From UBA6136 sp039795615 (GTDB lineage: Bacteria; Pseudomonadota; Gammaproteobacteria; Methylococcales; Methylococcaceae): DNA of 36,670 bases. The position numbers were made by a program, and so were the translations under genes. The notes below the pieces were generated by a model. It was not told where the DNA came from. It saw only the letters and a program-made list of their open reading frames with translations, and searched no databases. The DNA lies in contig JBDKLO010000059.1 of assembly GCA_039795615.1 (NCBI GenBank), forward strand, positions 1 through 36,670, read 5' to 3'. This document shows, piece by piece, positions 14,191-22,400 of the stretch (positions are counted from its first letter, which is position 1; each line of letters opens with the position of its first letter).

Positions 14191-16208
14191 CCCGATGGCC
14201 CTCCTGGGGACTTGGCATCCAACATCGAACCCTCGCCACTCGGCTGGTCTTTTGGTTTACCGTCCTGTTGCTGGTTCCCATGCTGATCATCAGCATTACG
14301 GTCGACCGGGTCTCGAACCGCGCCCTGCAGGAAGATGTCCTTGAAAAGCTGGGGATGGTCGCTCGTGACAAGGCCAGCTCCCTCGAAATTCTGGCCTACG
14401 ACCGCACTCGAAGTGCCGCCATGATCGGGCGGATCGGACGGATCGCAAATGCCGCCATGACACTGGCCAATCCAAAGGCAGCCGAGAATGACCGGATCGA
14501 ACAAATTGAAGTCATGGGGCGACTGACCAGCCTTTTTGCCTCCAACCTGGGTTTCCTGGATGTCATCGTCGTCTGCCCCAAGGGCAATGTTCTCTACCAG
14601 AGCAGTAATCGATTCGATCTCGGGAGCAGCCTCGTCAACGGCCCGCTTCGGGACAGCCCTCTCGGGCAACTGGTCAAACGTTCATTAACGCTTCTTGAGC
14701 CCGACATCTCCGATTTTGATGTCTATCCTGGGAGCGAGCTCCCCCAAGGCTTCGTATCCGCGCCCATCATCCGTGAAGATGGCACCAAGGCCGGGCTGGT
14801 CATCCTGCAGATCAATGACAAGGAAATTCTCGATATCCTGACCAACTACACGGGCCTTGGACGCACTGGAAACGTGATCGTCGGAGCCTTGAAAGACGAA
14901 GTCATTCATGTCGTCGCCCCCATTCGCGGACGTCCAGATGCGGCATTCAAGGTGAACGTTGGGGTCGGAGCCCCCTATGGCAACGACATTCAAAATGCCG
15001 TCATCGGCAATCTGGGGGGGGGCAGGGTTCGCAGCGTTCTCAAAACCGATGTTCTGGCATCCTGGATCTATGTCCCTTCCTTCCGCTGGGGAATCGCGAT
15101 CGAACAGGACTTCTCCGAAGCGACCGACATGGTCGGAGATCAGCGCATGGCTCTTTTTGGCGCAGTCGCCGCGATCATTACGCCCATTCTTCTGATTGCA
15201 CTCATGGTGGCCCGTTCGATTTCAGGCCCTATCCGGACGGCCGTCCAGGCCGCCGAGCGGGTAGCGGCCGGCGATCTTTCGGGCGATCTTTCGGCCTACG
15301 GCAGCGATGAGACCAGCAAACTACTCAACGCGCTCGGCAAGATGGTGAATGACCTCAACTCGCTCATCAGTCAGGTTCAACGATCCACGATTGATCTGGT
15401 CTCGACGGCCAATAGCCTGAGCGCCATGACGCGCACCCAGAGTGACGAGGTCAAGAATCTCGGCTCCACCACGACTGAAATTGCCGCAGCCACCAAGGAA
15501 ATCTCTGCGACCTCTGAAGAGTTACTGCAGCGGATGACCCGCATCAGCACCGTGACGGACCATACCCAAGAGCTCGCCAACTCCGGGCAGAATGCGATTG
15601 GAACGATGGAAACCACGATGCGGAGCCTTTCGGATGCCACCCATTCGATCTCCGACCGTCTGGGTCAGATCAGCCAAAAAACGAATATCATCGGCTCTGT
15701 CACGACCACCATCACCAAGATTGCCGATCAGACCAACCTGCTTTCACTGAATGCCTCGATCGAAGCTGAAAAGGCCGGAGAATATGGGGTCGGATTTGCC
15801 GTTCTGGCTCGCGAAATTCGTCGCCTGGCCGATCAAACCGCCGTGGCCACACTGGATATCGAACGAATGATCCGGGAAATGCAGGATTCGGTGACGGGCG
15901 GCGTGGTGGAAATGGACAAGTTTTCCGAGCAGGTCAATCGGAGTGTCTCGGACACCCATCTGATTGGCGAGCGCTTTGGGACGATCATTCAGTTGGTCCA
16001 GGATCTTCTGCCCCAGTTCGAGGCCGTACACGAAGGGATGCGCTCGCAGTCGGCTGGAGCCCGTCAAATTCGTGATTCCATGGTCACCCTGACCGAAAGC
16101 GTGAGGGTTTCAGCGCAATCTTTGGACGAAACCCGGGCTGCAACTCACCGGCTTGAAGCCGCCATCGACGAACTGCGTTCTGAGATATCGGCCTTCCGCC
16201 TAGGCTAA
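14187..16208 (+). CDS. Methyl-accepting chemotaxis protein, WspA-like
   Basis: Chemoreceptor of 673 residues. TM1 is at about 18-38, a dCache-like periplasmic domain at about 40-310, TM2 at about 321-342, HAMP at about 343-396 and the cytoplasmic signalling hairpin at about 397-670. The hairpin tip (IADQTNLLSLNASIEAEKAG, 512-531, then EYGVGFAVLAREIRRLADQT) and the later GVVEMDKFSEQVN are close to WspA as I remember it, in keeping with the Wsp-type kinase operon. There is no C-terminal CheR-docking pentapeptide. The gene overlaps the binding-protein gene by 4 nt and is the only receptor in the window, so it is the likely input to the CheA at 6876-9161. A run of nine G lies in the coding sequence before TM2 (15014-15022). 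Confidence 0.95.
   Translation: MTRWPSWGLGIQHRTLATRLVFWFTVLLLVPMLIISITVDRVSNRALQEDVLEKLGMVARDKASSLEILAYDRTRSAAMIGRIGRIANAAMTLANPKAAENDRIEQIEVMGRLTSLFASNLGFLDVIVVCPKGNVLYQSSNRFDLGSSLVNGPLRDSPLGQLVKRSLTLLEPDISDFDVYPGSELPQGFVSAPIIREDGTKAGLVILQINDKEILDILTNYTGLGRTGNVIVGALKDEVIHVVAPIRGRPDAAFKVNVGVGAPYGNDIQNAVIGNLGGGRVRSVLKTDVLASWIYVPSFRWGIAIEQDFSEATDMVGDQRMALFGAVAAIITPILLIALMVARSISGPIRTAVQAAERVAAGDLSGDLSAYGSDETSKLLNALGKMVNDLNSLISQVQRSTIDLVSTANSLSAMTRTQSDEVKNLGSTTTEIAAATKEISATSEELLQRMTRISTVTDHTQELANSGQNAIGTMETTMRSLSDATHSISDRLGQISQKTNIIGSVTTTITKIADQTNLLSLNASIEAEKAGEYGVGFAVLAREIRRLADQTAVATLDIERMIREMQDSVTGGVVEMDKFSEQVNRSVSDTHLIGERFGTIIQLVQDLLPQFEAVHEGMRSQSAGARQIRDSMVTLTESVRVSAQSLDETRAATHRLEAAIDELRSEISAFRLG
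15014..15022 (+). repeat. Homopolymer of nine G in the receptor gene
   Basis: Nine consecutive G bases encode the GGG part of NLGGGRV, around residue 278 of the receptor. A gain or loss of one base would truncate the protein before TM2. It is the longest homopolymer I noticed in the window. Confidence 0.9.
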
Positions 16209-16727
16209 TCGCAGCCAGCGGAGAAATCGTTGCCCGATCGTAGGAGGGGCAGCGTCTGCCTGAAGGGCTGGATGCTCAACCCAGTCGCTTAAGGCTTCAA
16301 ATTCGAGCTGCAATTGCACTTCCAGAACAGGCAAAAGAACCTCAGAGACGAAAGGGACCGGAAAGGGATCTAAGGGACGGAAGAAGAAATCGAATTCTTC
16401 GATCCAATGGCTGGATTCCGGTGCTCTCCCCCTCAGCGGCAGGTCCATGACCATCTCGAACCGGGGCCCCAGAGCCGCCCGTAACCCGTTTTCATCCAGA
16501 AGAGCCAACTGCCGTCCCCGAAGCTCGCTACCCTCGGCGTCGAGAACAAAGGTGAGGGTGAGATATCCAGAGCCATCCGCTCGTTGACGCTGCGTGATTT
16601 TAAGCAGTCCCTCCCCGCCCGTCGCGTCCCCTCGACGATGAAAGCCTGCAAAACCCACCATGGTTTCTTCAGTGGCACCGACTTTAGGATCGGCCTGACG
16701 TTCATGCGCATGCGATCGATTACCCAC
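16200..16727 (-). CDS. Unrecognised 175-residue protein
   Basis: I do not recognise this protein. It has no signal peptide or membrane span. The N-terminal part is rich in Arg, His and Gly; the middle has a beta-rich run (GYLTLTFVLDAEGSELRGRQ), and the rest is hydrophobic and acidic (WIEEFDFFFRPLDPFPVPF, LLPVLEVQLQLEFEAL), ending in a basic FLRWLRLA tail. GTG at 16727 is chosen because AGAGGG lies 8 nt upstream; TTG at 16775 and ATG at 16661 are alternatives. It runs convergent to the receptor gene and overlaps its last 9 nt, so it is probably not part of the sensory transcript. It is moderately likely to be a real gene, since its frame is clean and it fills the gap. Confidence 0.6.
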   Translation of the reverse strand: MGNRSHAHERQADPKVGATEETMVGFAGFHRRGDATGGEGLLKITQRQRADGSGYLTLTFVLDAEGSELRGRQLALLDENGLRAALGPRFEMVMDLPLRGRAPESSHWIEEFDFFFRPLDPFPVPFVSEVLLPVLEVQLQLEFEALSDWVEHPALQADAAPPTIGQRFLRWLRLA

Positions 16728-16784
16728 TCTTTTAACCCTCTCCCTTGAGGAATCTGAAGCAGGCCCCTCAGCCAAGAGGCGCTT

Positions 16785-16793
16785 TGCTAGAAT
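16785..16793 (+). promoter_or_regulatory. Extended -10 promoter element before hemH
   Basis: TGC-TAGAAT forms an extended -10 element 56 nt before the hemH ATG, the same string as before miaB. No good -35 is visible at the right distance. Transcription would start near 16800. Confidence 0.45.
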
Positions 16794-16849
16794 TTGCCTG
16801 AATGCCCAAGGCCCACGGGCCCCACTCCCACTAAGCGTAACCCTTATTC

Positions 16850-17890
16850 ATGCAACAGAAAACCGGCGTCCTTCTGATCCAGCTCGGCACACCCGATAGT
16901 CCCTCCACCTTGGATGTTGCCCGTTATCTGGGTGAATTTCTCAACGATCCGCGGGTGATTGATCTTCCCTGGCTGGTGCGAAAGATTTTAGTGAACGGCA
17001 TCATCGTTCCTTTTAGATCCCCCAAGTCCGCCAAGATCTATCGTGAGCTTTGGGCACTGGGGGGTGGATCCTCGCCGCTTCTAACGCACACGCTGGCGAC
17101 CCGGGACGCACTGGCTACTCGGTTTCAGGATGAAGAGGTCACTATTGAAGTGGCCATGCGCTACCGCGAGCCTTCTCTAGACGCGGCGCTCGAAAGGATG
17201 CGACTAGCCAATTACAGCCGCATCGTGATCATTCCTTTGTTCCCTCAATACGCGAGTGCATCCTCTGGATCCGCCATTGAGCGCGCGCTCGAGATCATCC
17301 AAAAATGGTGGGTCATTCCTGAGATCAGCATCGTCAATCAATTTTTTGATCATTCGGGCTATATCGATGCAGCCTGCGCGATGGCCGAAGGTTACGACCT
17401 CGACAGCTATGACCACGTCTTATTTTCCTATCACGGGCTACCCGAACGTCAGGTCGACAAGGTCTACACGCAGGGACTATGCAATGATCGTGACTGTGAA
17501 CACCAGTTCGATCTGGAGAATCAGTTTTGCTATAAGGCCGCCTGTTATGAAACCTCAAAGCGATTGGCCGCCCGGCTGGGTCTTGCGGAAGATCGTTACA
17601 CGACCTGTTTCCAGTCCCGCCTCAACGGCAAATGGATTGAACCCTTCGCGGATGGGGTGATCGAGTCGTGGGCTGGGCGGGGGGCCAAGCGCCTGTTGGT
17701 CTTTAGCCCTGCATTTGTGGCGGACTGCCTTGAAACGCTGGTCGAAATCGGCGTTGAATATCAGGCGCTGTTCACCCGCTTGGGCGGAGAGACCATTCAG
17801 TTGGTCCCCAGCTCCAACAGCCATCCGAGATTCATTGATTGTCTGGAGTCACTGGTCAGAGAGAGAATCCCCACCGGCACTGAGGGTTAG
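16850..17890 (+). CDS. hemH: Ferrochelatase HemH
   Basis: Last enzyme of haem synthesis, inserting Fe2+ into protoporphyrin IX. The 346-residue protein shows the family landmarks: VLLIQLGTPDSP at the start, YLGEFLNDPRVID, ELWALGGGSSPL, FSYHGLPERQ with the metal-binding histidine at about 194, and FSPAFVADCLETLVEI near the end. A cysteine-containing segment (LENQFCYKAACYETS) is present, as in many proteobacterial homologues. The ATG at 16850 gives the normal N-terminus; no clear Shine-Dalgarno sequence is seen. It is a single gene with its own likely promoter and a hairpin after it, separate from the hemC-hemDX-hemY set at 24912-29646. Confidence 0.97.
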   Translation: MQQKTGVLLIQLGTPDSPSTLDVARYLGEFLNDPRVIDLPWLVRKILVNGIIVPFRSPKSAKIYRELWALGGGSSPLLTHTLATRDALATRFQDEEVTIEVAMRYREPSLDAALERMRLANYSRIVIIPLFPQYASASSGSAIERALEIIQKWWVIPEISIVNQFFDHSGYIDAACAMAEGYDLDSYDHVLFSYHGLPERQVDKVYTQGLCNDRDCEHQFDLENQFCYKAACYETSKRLAARLGLAEDRYTTCFQSRLNGKWIEPFADGVIESWAGRGAKRLLVFSPAFVADCLETLVEIGVEYQALFTRLGGETIQLVPSSNSHPRFIDCLESLVRERIPTGTEG

Positions 17891-17912
17891 ATTCGGCTTC
17901 AGCCCAGCAAAA

Positions 17913-17947
17913 GGGGGCTTCGGAATCGACTCGGTTCCGAAGCCCCC
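17913..17947. terminator. Strong hairpin between convergent hemH and GH94 genes
   Basis: A perfect 13-bp stem, GGGGGCTTCGGAA (17913-17925) with TTCCGAAGCCCCC (17935-17947), and a 9-nt loop lies 22 nt after the hemH stop and 25 nt from the stop of the convergent gene. No long T run follows on either strand, but the stem strength and position between two converging genes suggest a bidirectional terminator or transcript-end stabiliser. Confidence 0.7.
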
Positions 17948-17972
17948 CGGATCATCTCTTTGGTGATAAACC

Positions 17973-20900
17973 TTAGCTCAGCTCGATCTCAAGCTGGTTG
18001 ACGCCTGCGACCAATCCTTTGTCCCATAGGCCCGCATCAACCCTGACGCCACCGAGACGATAGGGATTCTCGACCCGATCGAAAGTCAACGGCGTTCCAT
18101 TCAGGGTGAGGGCAACAGGCCCCACCCCATTCAATTTCCGCTGATAGCGGACCGCGAAGCGGTGGCCACCGAGGTCCAACTCAATGCACAAACCCGCGAG
18201 GGCCTCGGGAATCAAAGGGTCAATACAAATCGCCTGTCGGGTCACGCGGAGCCCAAAAAGAGACCTCAAAATGAGCCCTGAGGCGATACCGGCCCCACTG
18301 GAATAAACGCGCCAGCCTCCCTCCAGGGTGACCCCACCCTCGCGGATCAGATCGTATTCCTCATAGGCCTGATAGCGGTCACGGAATGTGGCATCGGAGC
18401 TTGAGAAATAGCAATTCGCCTGCCGAAGTGCTGCGGTTTTCACCAAGTCCTTGACCCCGATCGGAATGGCTTTGGAGAGCGCCTCAAAGAAGGCTTCAGC
18501 GTCACCAAACTGCCACAGCGCCTCGGCATAGCGAAGGTGCGCGTGCGTGTACATCAAACCGATCTCGCGCCCGAAATAGGTAGCCGTCTCTGCGCGCTGG
18601 AAGATTCGCATCGGACCGCCCCGGTAGACCATCGGCCGGTCAAATAGGCGGGCCCCATCAGGCCCCTTGAGGTGGGCTTCAATGAGGTCGAAGTGATTTT
18701 TGGCTTCCTCAGGTGTCAGCATGTGATTGATCACCGCATGAATCATCGGAAGGAGGCTGTAACGAAGGCCGGTCTTGTGATCCAGCGGGTGCAAGAGGTA
18801 AGCCACCGCTTCAGGATCCTCGAAATTCACATAGCCTGGGATCACGCCGTCGACTAAAAGGTGTTTCCTGAAATCGGCCAGAACCTCTTGGGCTTCAGTT
18901 TCCAGAAGACCGCCGAGCACCGACTCCCCAACCCCGCCCAGAGCAGAAGCCAGGCTGATCAAGACCTGATAATGGAGAGTCACCGTCCATGAGCTGCACA
19001 AATGGTCGCGCAACGAAGGGTCCGCCGGCTGTAACGAATCATTCCAATCCCCATGGCCATAGGCCTCGAGTCGTGTTCCGGGGATCAATCGCTCACCAAT
19101 CAGCCCCAGAGCGCGAATCAGGTGGTCATAAATCGGCAGAGACTCTTCCTTCGCGACATCCGAGGCAAAGAAAGGTACCCGTTCCTTGAGGAAAGACTGG
19201 TCGCCACTGGCTTCAAGATACTGTGCCGTCGCGAGTAGCGGCCAGAAAATGATATCGCCGTGCGAATCATTGGGACGGATATTGCGCTCTCGATGAAGAT
19301 ACATGAACCACTGGGGCCAGTCGCCATCGGGATTTTGATTGCGGAATACCTCTAAGAGCAGGGCCCGAATCGGTTCGAACTGCCCGATCGCCAAAAGATA
19401 CTCGACCGGGCCCTGGGCCACATCGCGGGTTCCCCAGCCTCCACCCGAGTACTGTTCCAGTCCGCGGGGTGCGAGGAAATGAATCAAGGCATTGTGCGCG
19501 AACCAGGGCAGAATTTCGGCCATCTTCAGCAGCGTTGCCGAACTCTCCGAAGGGACACTGAGTCCAGCAGTTGCCGCACGCCAGTAGGTATCGGCATCCG
19601 GCATCGAAACCGGATGATCGGCCTTGATCAGGTCCCCTTCAATCCGGAGTCCAGCCTGACGCGAGGCCGTCGTCACCACACACACGAAAGGCTCACTTCG
19701 GGAGACGCCGTCAGGGAAGAGAAACGCATCATCCGTGACCGTTTCAAAAGCGGTGCCCGACAAGGGATCAATCTTGAAACCACCGTCCGGAAAGCGGCGG
19801 CCGACTTCACTCTCAGGCAATGCTCCGACCCGAATGCCCGTCCCTTGACGTTCAAATACGGCAGGAAGCGGCTGAGCACCGTCGTCGCCGTTCATGGCCA
19901 CGTGGTGGCTGAAAAGGCACCGGATCGGGGAACCTTCGTGGACGTTCACCTCGAGGGTCAGGATGTGGCTTTCCGTGGAGGCCCGGCTGACCACTTCGAT
20001 CAGTCCTGCAGGATGTCGATAGATCCAGCGACAGGCCTCGGGAGCCATGCTGTAAGCCGAAGGCAACCCTAGACGAGTCCAGCCGTGCCCTGCATCGATG
20101 AAAAGACGAAGCCCGTGGGATTTGAAAAGACCCAGATAACTGTGCGTGGTCGAGAGAAACCGATTAATGCTCACATGGCCCTGAGTCACCATCGAATGGA
20201 AAACTCCATTCATCCAGGTGGTCGAGGTCAGGACCGTTTCTTCCGTCTGGAAGAGCCCACCGGTCCTGAGAATATGGCCATGCGGTCTCAGGACGGCCTC
20301 CTCTTTGGCCTTGAGGACAACATGGGTTCTTTGACCGGTAAAAAATGACAGTAAGTGTCCGTCCTGATACTCCGCCTCACGGCGCTCGGTACCAAAGATC
20401 TGGTCAATCGACCCCGCATCCAAGGTCACGCAGGCCAAGGTCGGAGCGACATCGAAAAGAGATTTGGGCGGGAGCGTATCCATGGTCAGCCGGGGAACGG
20501 GCGATAGCGACTCAAAAAGGCCTACCGCCTGATCCACGACACCGAGATCCGCTGGCGAGGTGGCCTCGGGGTGATCCAGCTCGATCCAACCATAAAACCC
20601 GGCGCTTGCTCCCTCACCGGGCGCTAAACAGGTCACCTGATCCTGAATGGCCACCAAGGCATGTTCGTGTTGGAGGAGAATGCCGGGCAAACCCTCGGTG
20701 AGGGCCGGTGCCGGAAGATCCCGGCGGGTATCCAGCCCATGGAACTGAAGCGCATCCGTTGAGTAACTCTGGGCATGACGTAAGGAACCGATCAGCGACC
20801 AGGGATAACGCCCACCTACCGCCTGGTTTTGCCGGCTAGCAACGACATAGCCTTTGCCCGGGTGGCAGAGGGGTTCGTGATCAATGTATTGGCTGACGTA

Positions 20901-21332
20901 GTATTCATTCAGTCGAATGGCCCCGTAAGGCGCAATGGCAAGGTCCTGCGCGTAGATCAGATCGTATTCGATGGGATCGCTACCGCGGTTTTCGAGCTGG
21001 ATCTGCCAACACCAGGCCGGACGATCTTCCGCCAAAACCAGCCTCACCTGATAACGCAGTCCCTCGAACTCACCTTCTGCCACAAAGCGGTCTTCGTGCA
21101 TCCCGAACCGGCTCGGACTGTTCGGCCCGAGTAAGGGCGTCACCCGACTCGGCTCGCCCACACAGCGAAGGAAGAGGTTTGCCGGTGCGGCTTCGACCTC
21201 ATTACCGGGAAACAGGTTGATGACAATGTCCTTGTTGGCAAACTTCCGAATCGTCCCGTTTCGGTTGATTTCGATTGAGAGCCCTTCGGCATTCTCCATA
21301 CGATAAGGCGGGACCTTTGGGGTCATGGACAT
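17973..21332 (-). CDS. Large GH94-family glycoside phosphorylase
   Basis: Glycoside phosphorylase of the GH94 family (formerly glycosyltransferase 36), 1119 residues. Features include an N-terminal beta-sandwich region (INLFPGNEVEAAPANLFLR at about 38-56), a long insertion region, and the (alpha/alpha)6 catalytic barrel with GGGWGTRDVAQGP (about 630-642) and the conserved Asp motif GHGDWNDSLQ (about 759-768). At this length it is nearer to 1,2-beta-oligoglucan phosphorylases than to cellobiose phosphorylases of about 800 residues; substrate assignment is inference only. There is no signal peptide, so it is cytoplasmic. ATG at 21332 has GGAG 7 nt upstream, preceded by a small hairpin (21346-21359). 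No sugar transporter or other glycan gene is adjacent. Confidence 0.85.
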   Translation of the reverse strand: MSMTPKVPPYRMENAEGLSIEINRNGTIRKFANKDIVINLFPGNEVEAAPANLFLRCVGEPSRVTPLLGPNSPSRFGMHEDRFVAEGEFEGLRYQVRLVLAEDRPAWCWQIQLENRGSDPIEYDLIYAQDLAIAPYGAIRLNEYYVSQYIDHEPLCHPGKGYVVASRQNQAVGGRYPWSLIGSLRHAQSYSTDALQFHGLDTRRDLPAPALTEGLPGILLQHEHALVAIQDQVTCLAPGEGASAGFYGWIELDHPEATSPADLGVVDQAVGLFESLSPVPRLTMDTLPPKSLFDVAPTLACVTLDAGSIDQIFGTERREAEYQDGHLLSFFTGQRTHVVLKAKEEAVLRPHGHILRTGGLFQTEETVLTSTTWMNGVFHSMVTQGHVSINRFLSTTHSYLGLFKSHGLRLFIDAGHGWTRLGLPSAYSMAPEACRWIYRHPAGLIEVVSRASTESHILTLEVNVHEGSPIRCLFSHHVAMNGDDGAQPLPAVFERQGTGIRVGALPESEVGRRFPDGGFKIDPLSGTAFETVTDDAFLFPDGVSRSEPFVCVVTTASRQAGLRIEGDLIKADHPVSMPDADTYWRAATAGLSVPSESSATLLKMAEILPWFAHNALIHFLAPRGLEQYSGGGWGTRDVAQGPVEYLLAIGQFEPIRALLLEVFRNQNPDGDWPQWFMYLHRERNIRPNDSHGDIIFWPLLATAQYLEASGDQSFLKERVPFFASDVAKEESLPIYDHLIRALGLIGERLIPGTRLEAYGHGDWNDSLQPADPSLRDHLCSSWTVTLHYQVLISLASALGGVGESVLGGLLETEAQEVLADFRKHLLVDGVIPGYVNFEDPEAVAYLLHPLDHKTGLRYSLLPMIHAVINHMLTPEEAKNHFDLIEAHLKGPDGARLFDRPMVYRGGPMRIFQRAETATYFGREIGLMYTHAHLRYAEALWQFGDAEAFFEALSKAIPIGVKDLVKTAALRQANCYFSSSDATFRDRYQAYEEYDLIREGGVTLEGGWRVYSSGAGIASGLILRSLFGLRVTRQAICIDPLIPEALAGLCIELDLGGHRFAVRYQRKLNGVGPVALTLNGTPLTFDRVENPYRLGGVRVDAGLWDKGLVAGVNQLEIELS

Positions 21333-21621
21333 GGTCTTACTCCGGGGGCTTTTAAGCCCTGTTAGATCGATAGCGCGAATCAACCAGGCAAAACGTCCGA
21401 AAAAACCATGAAGGTTTGGACTTTGGCTGCAGAGAAACAGATGAGGATCTCACTCAGCCGGAAAGGGGCGTGGCCATCATAAACCCTCAGATAGCGCGCC
21501 AACCATGATTCCAAAGAAAGTTTTTCAACTCGGGTCGGAAAGGCCGTCTTCAAACGCTCTAAGGGAGCTTCAACCTCGGACGCTCACAGTGCCCGTTAGT
21601 TCCCAATCGGGCACCCCCAAC
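21333..21621. other. Intergenic region between the GH94 gene and engB
   Basis: This 289-nt stretch has no convincing gene. It contains an inverted repeat just upstream of the GH94 ribosome-binding site (GGGCTT 21346-21351 with AAGCCC 21354-21359) and a 7-bp inverted repeat after engB (GTGCCCG 21589-21595 with CGGGCAC 21608-21614). It must hold the promoter for the GH94 gene, but I cannot pick out a clear -35/-10 pair. Confidence 0.6.
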
Positions 21622-22233
21622 CTAGGGATTGCCGATCTCAAACCATTGATCCAGAACGCGGTGAGCCTCTTCGATACCCTGATGCTTCAACGCGGAGAAG
21701 ACGGCCACGCTCACGGGAGCGGCCATCCGCTGATTGAGGGCATTGATGACCCTTTGGCGAGTATCGAGCGCCCCGCCCCGACTCAGCTTGTCGGCCTTGG
21801 TCAAGGTCACATGGACCGGAAGCCCGAAGTGTTCGCACCAATCAATCATCCGAAGATCGAAATCAGTGAGGGGGTGACGAATATCCATGATCAGAAAAAC
21901 GCCTTTCAGGGATTGCCTTCGGCTGAGAAAGCCTTCAATCATAGCCCCCCAGGATTTTTGGATGGCTTCAGGAACCTTGGCATATCCATAACCTGGAAGG
22001 TCAACGATGCGCCGTGTTCCATCGAGATCGAAAAAGTTCAAAAGCTGCGTCCGACCCGGTGTCTTACTGACCCGTGCAAGGTTCCTTTGCTGGGTCAACG
22101 TATTGATGGCACTGGATTTTCCCGCGTTCGAGCGGCCGGCAAAGGCCACTTCGGCGCCTTCATCGGGTGGCGCATTCTCCACCCGGGGTGCGCTGGTCAG
22201 AAACTGGGCCTGATGATAAAGGGGATTCAACAC
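21622..22233 (-). CDS. engB: Ribosome-biogenesis GTPase EngB (YsxC/YihA)
   Basis: Small essential GTPase needed for large ribosomal subunit assembly, 203 residues. The G1 loop GRSNAGKS is at 33-40, G2 TPGRTQ follows, G3 is DLPGYG and G4 is TKADK. The NPLYHQAQFLTSAP opening is the family N-terminus, which places the start at GTG 22233, with GAGG 6 nt upstream; TTG at 22230 is the alternative. The frame is open further upstream to 22377, but that part does not resemble EngB. It is divergent from the cytochrome c4 and dsbA genes, a common gammaproteobacterial arrangement. Confidence 0.96.
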   Translation of the reverse strand: MLNPLYHQAQFLTSAPRVENAPPDEGAEVAFAGRSNAGKSSAINTLTQQRNLARVSKTPGRTQLLNFFDLDGTRRIVDLPGYGYAKVPEAIQKSWGAMIEGFLSRRQSLKGVFLIMDIRHPLTDFDLRMIDWCEHFGLPVHVTLTKADKLSRGGALDTRQRVINALNQRMAAPVSVAVFSALKHQGIEEAHRVLDQWFEIGNP

Positions 22234-22266
22234 GGGGGACCTCGAAGGTTGACACCACTCCCCGGG

Positions 22267-22294
22267 TTCTTGCCGGGGGACAATCTTGTATACT
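22267..22294 (+). promoter_or_regulatory. Putative promoter and leader of the cytochrome c4-dsbA operon
   Basis: TATACT (22289-22294) is a good -10; TTCTTG (22267-22272) lies 16 nt upstream as a weak -35. Transcription would start near 22301, leaving a leader of about 100 nt that contains a 6-bp GC hairpin (GGCGGG 22305-22310 with CCCGCC 22314-22319). Confidence 0.4.
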
Positions 22295-22400
22295 TTTGCG
22301 ACTCGGCGGGGGACCCGCCTCTCGGCGTAGAGTCTACCTCCAATTCGCGATAGCCTCGCCGATACCCCTGCAATCAAACAAGAATACTGAGGAATCTGGA

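Noticed and set aside
4643..16208. First reading as an ordinary flagellar chemotaxis cluster
   Set aside because: No cheY, cheZ, cheD or flagellar genes; the CheA-receiver hybrid, two CheW genes around cheR and the WspA-like receptor tip point to a Wsp-type system.
21589..21614. Inverted repeat after engB considered as a terminator
   Set aside because: The stem is only 7 bp with a 12-nt loop and no T run follows on the minus strand.
22260..22278. CCCCGG/CCGGGG hairpin between engB and cytochrome c4 considered as a terminator
   Set aside because: It has a six-bp stem without a T run, and no gene ends into it; it lies in a divergent promoter region.
21505..22353. Open frame of 282 codons opposite engB
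   Set aside because: It covers engB entirely on the other strand and resembles no protein; engB is certain.
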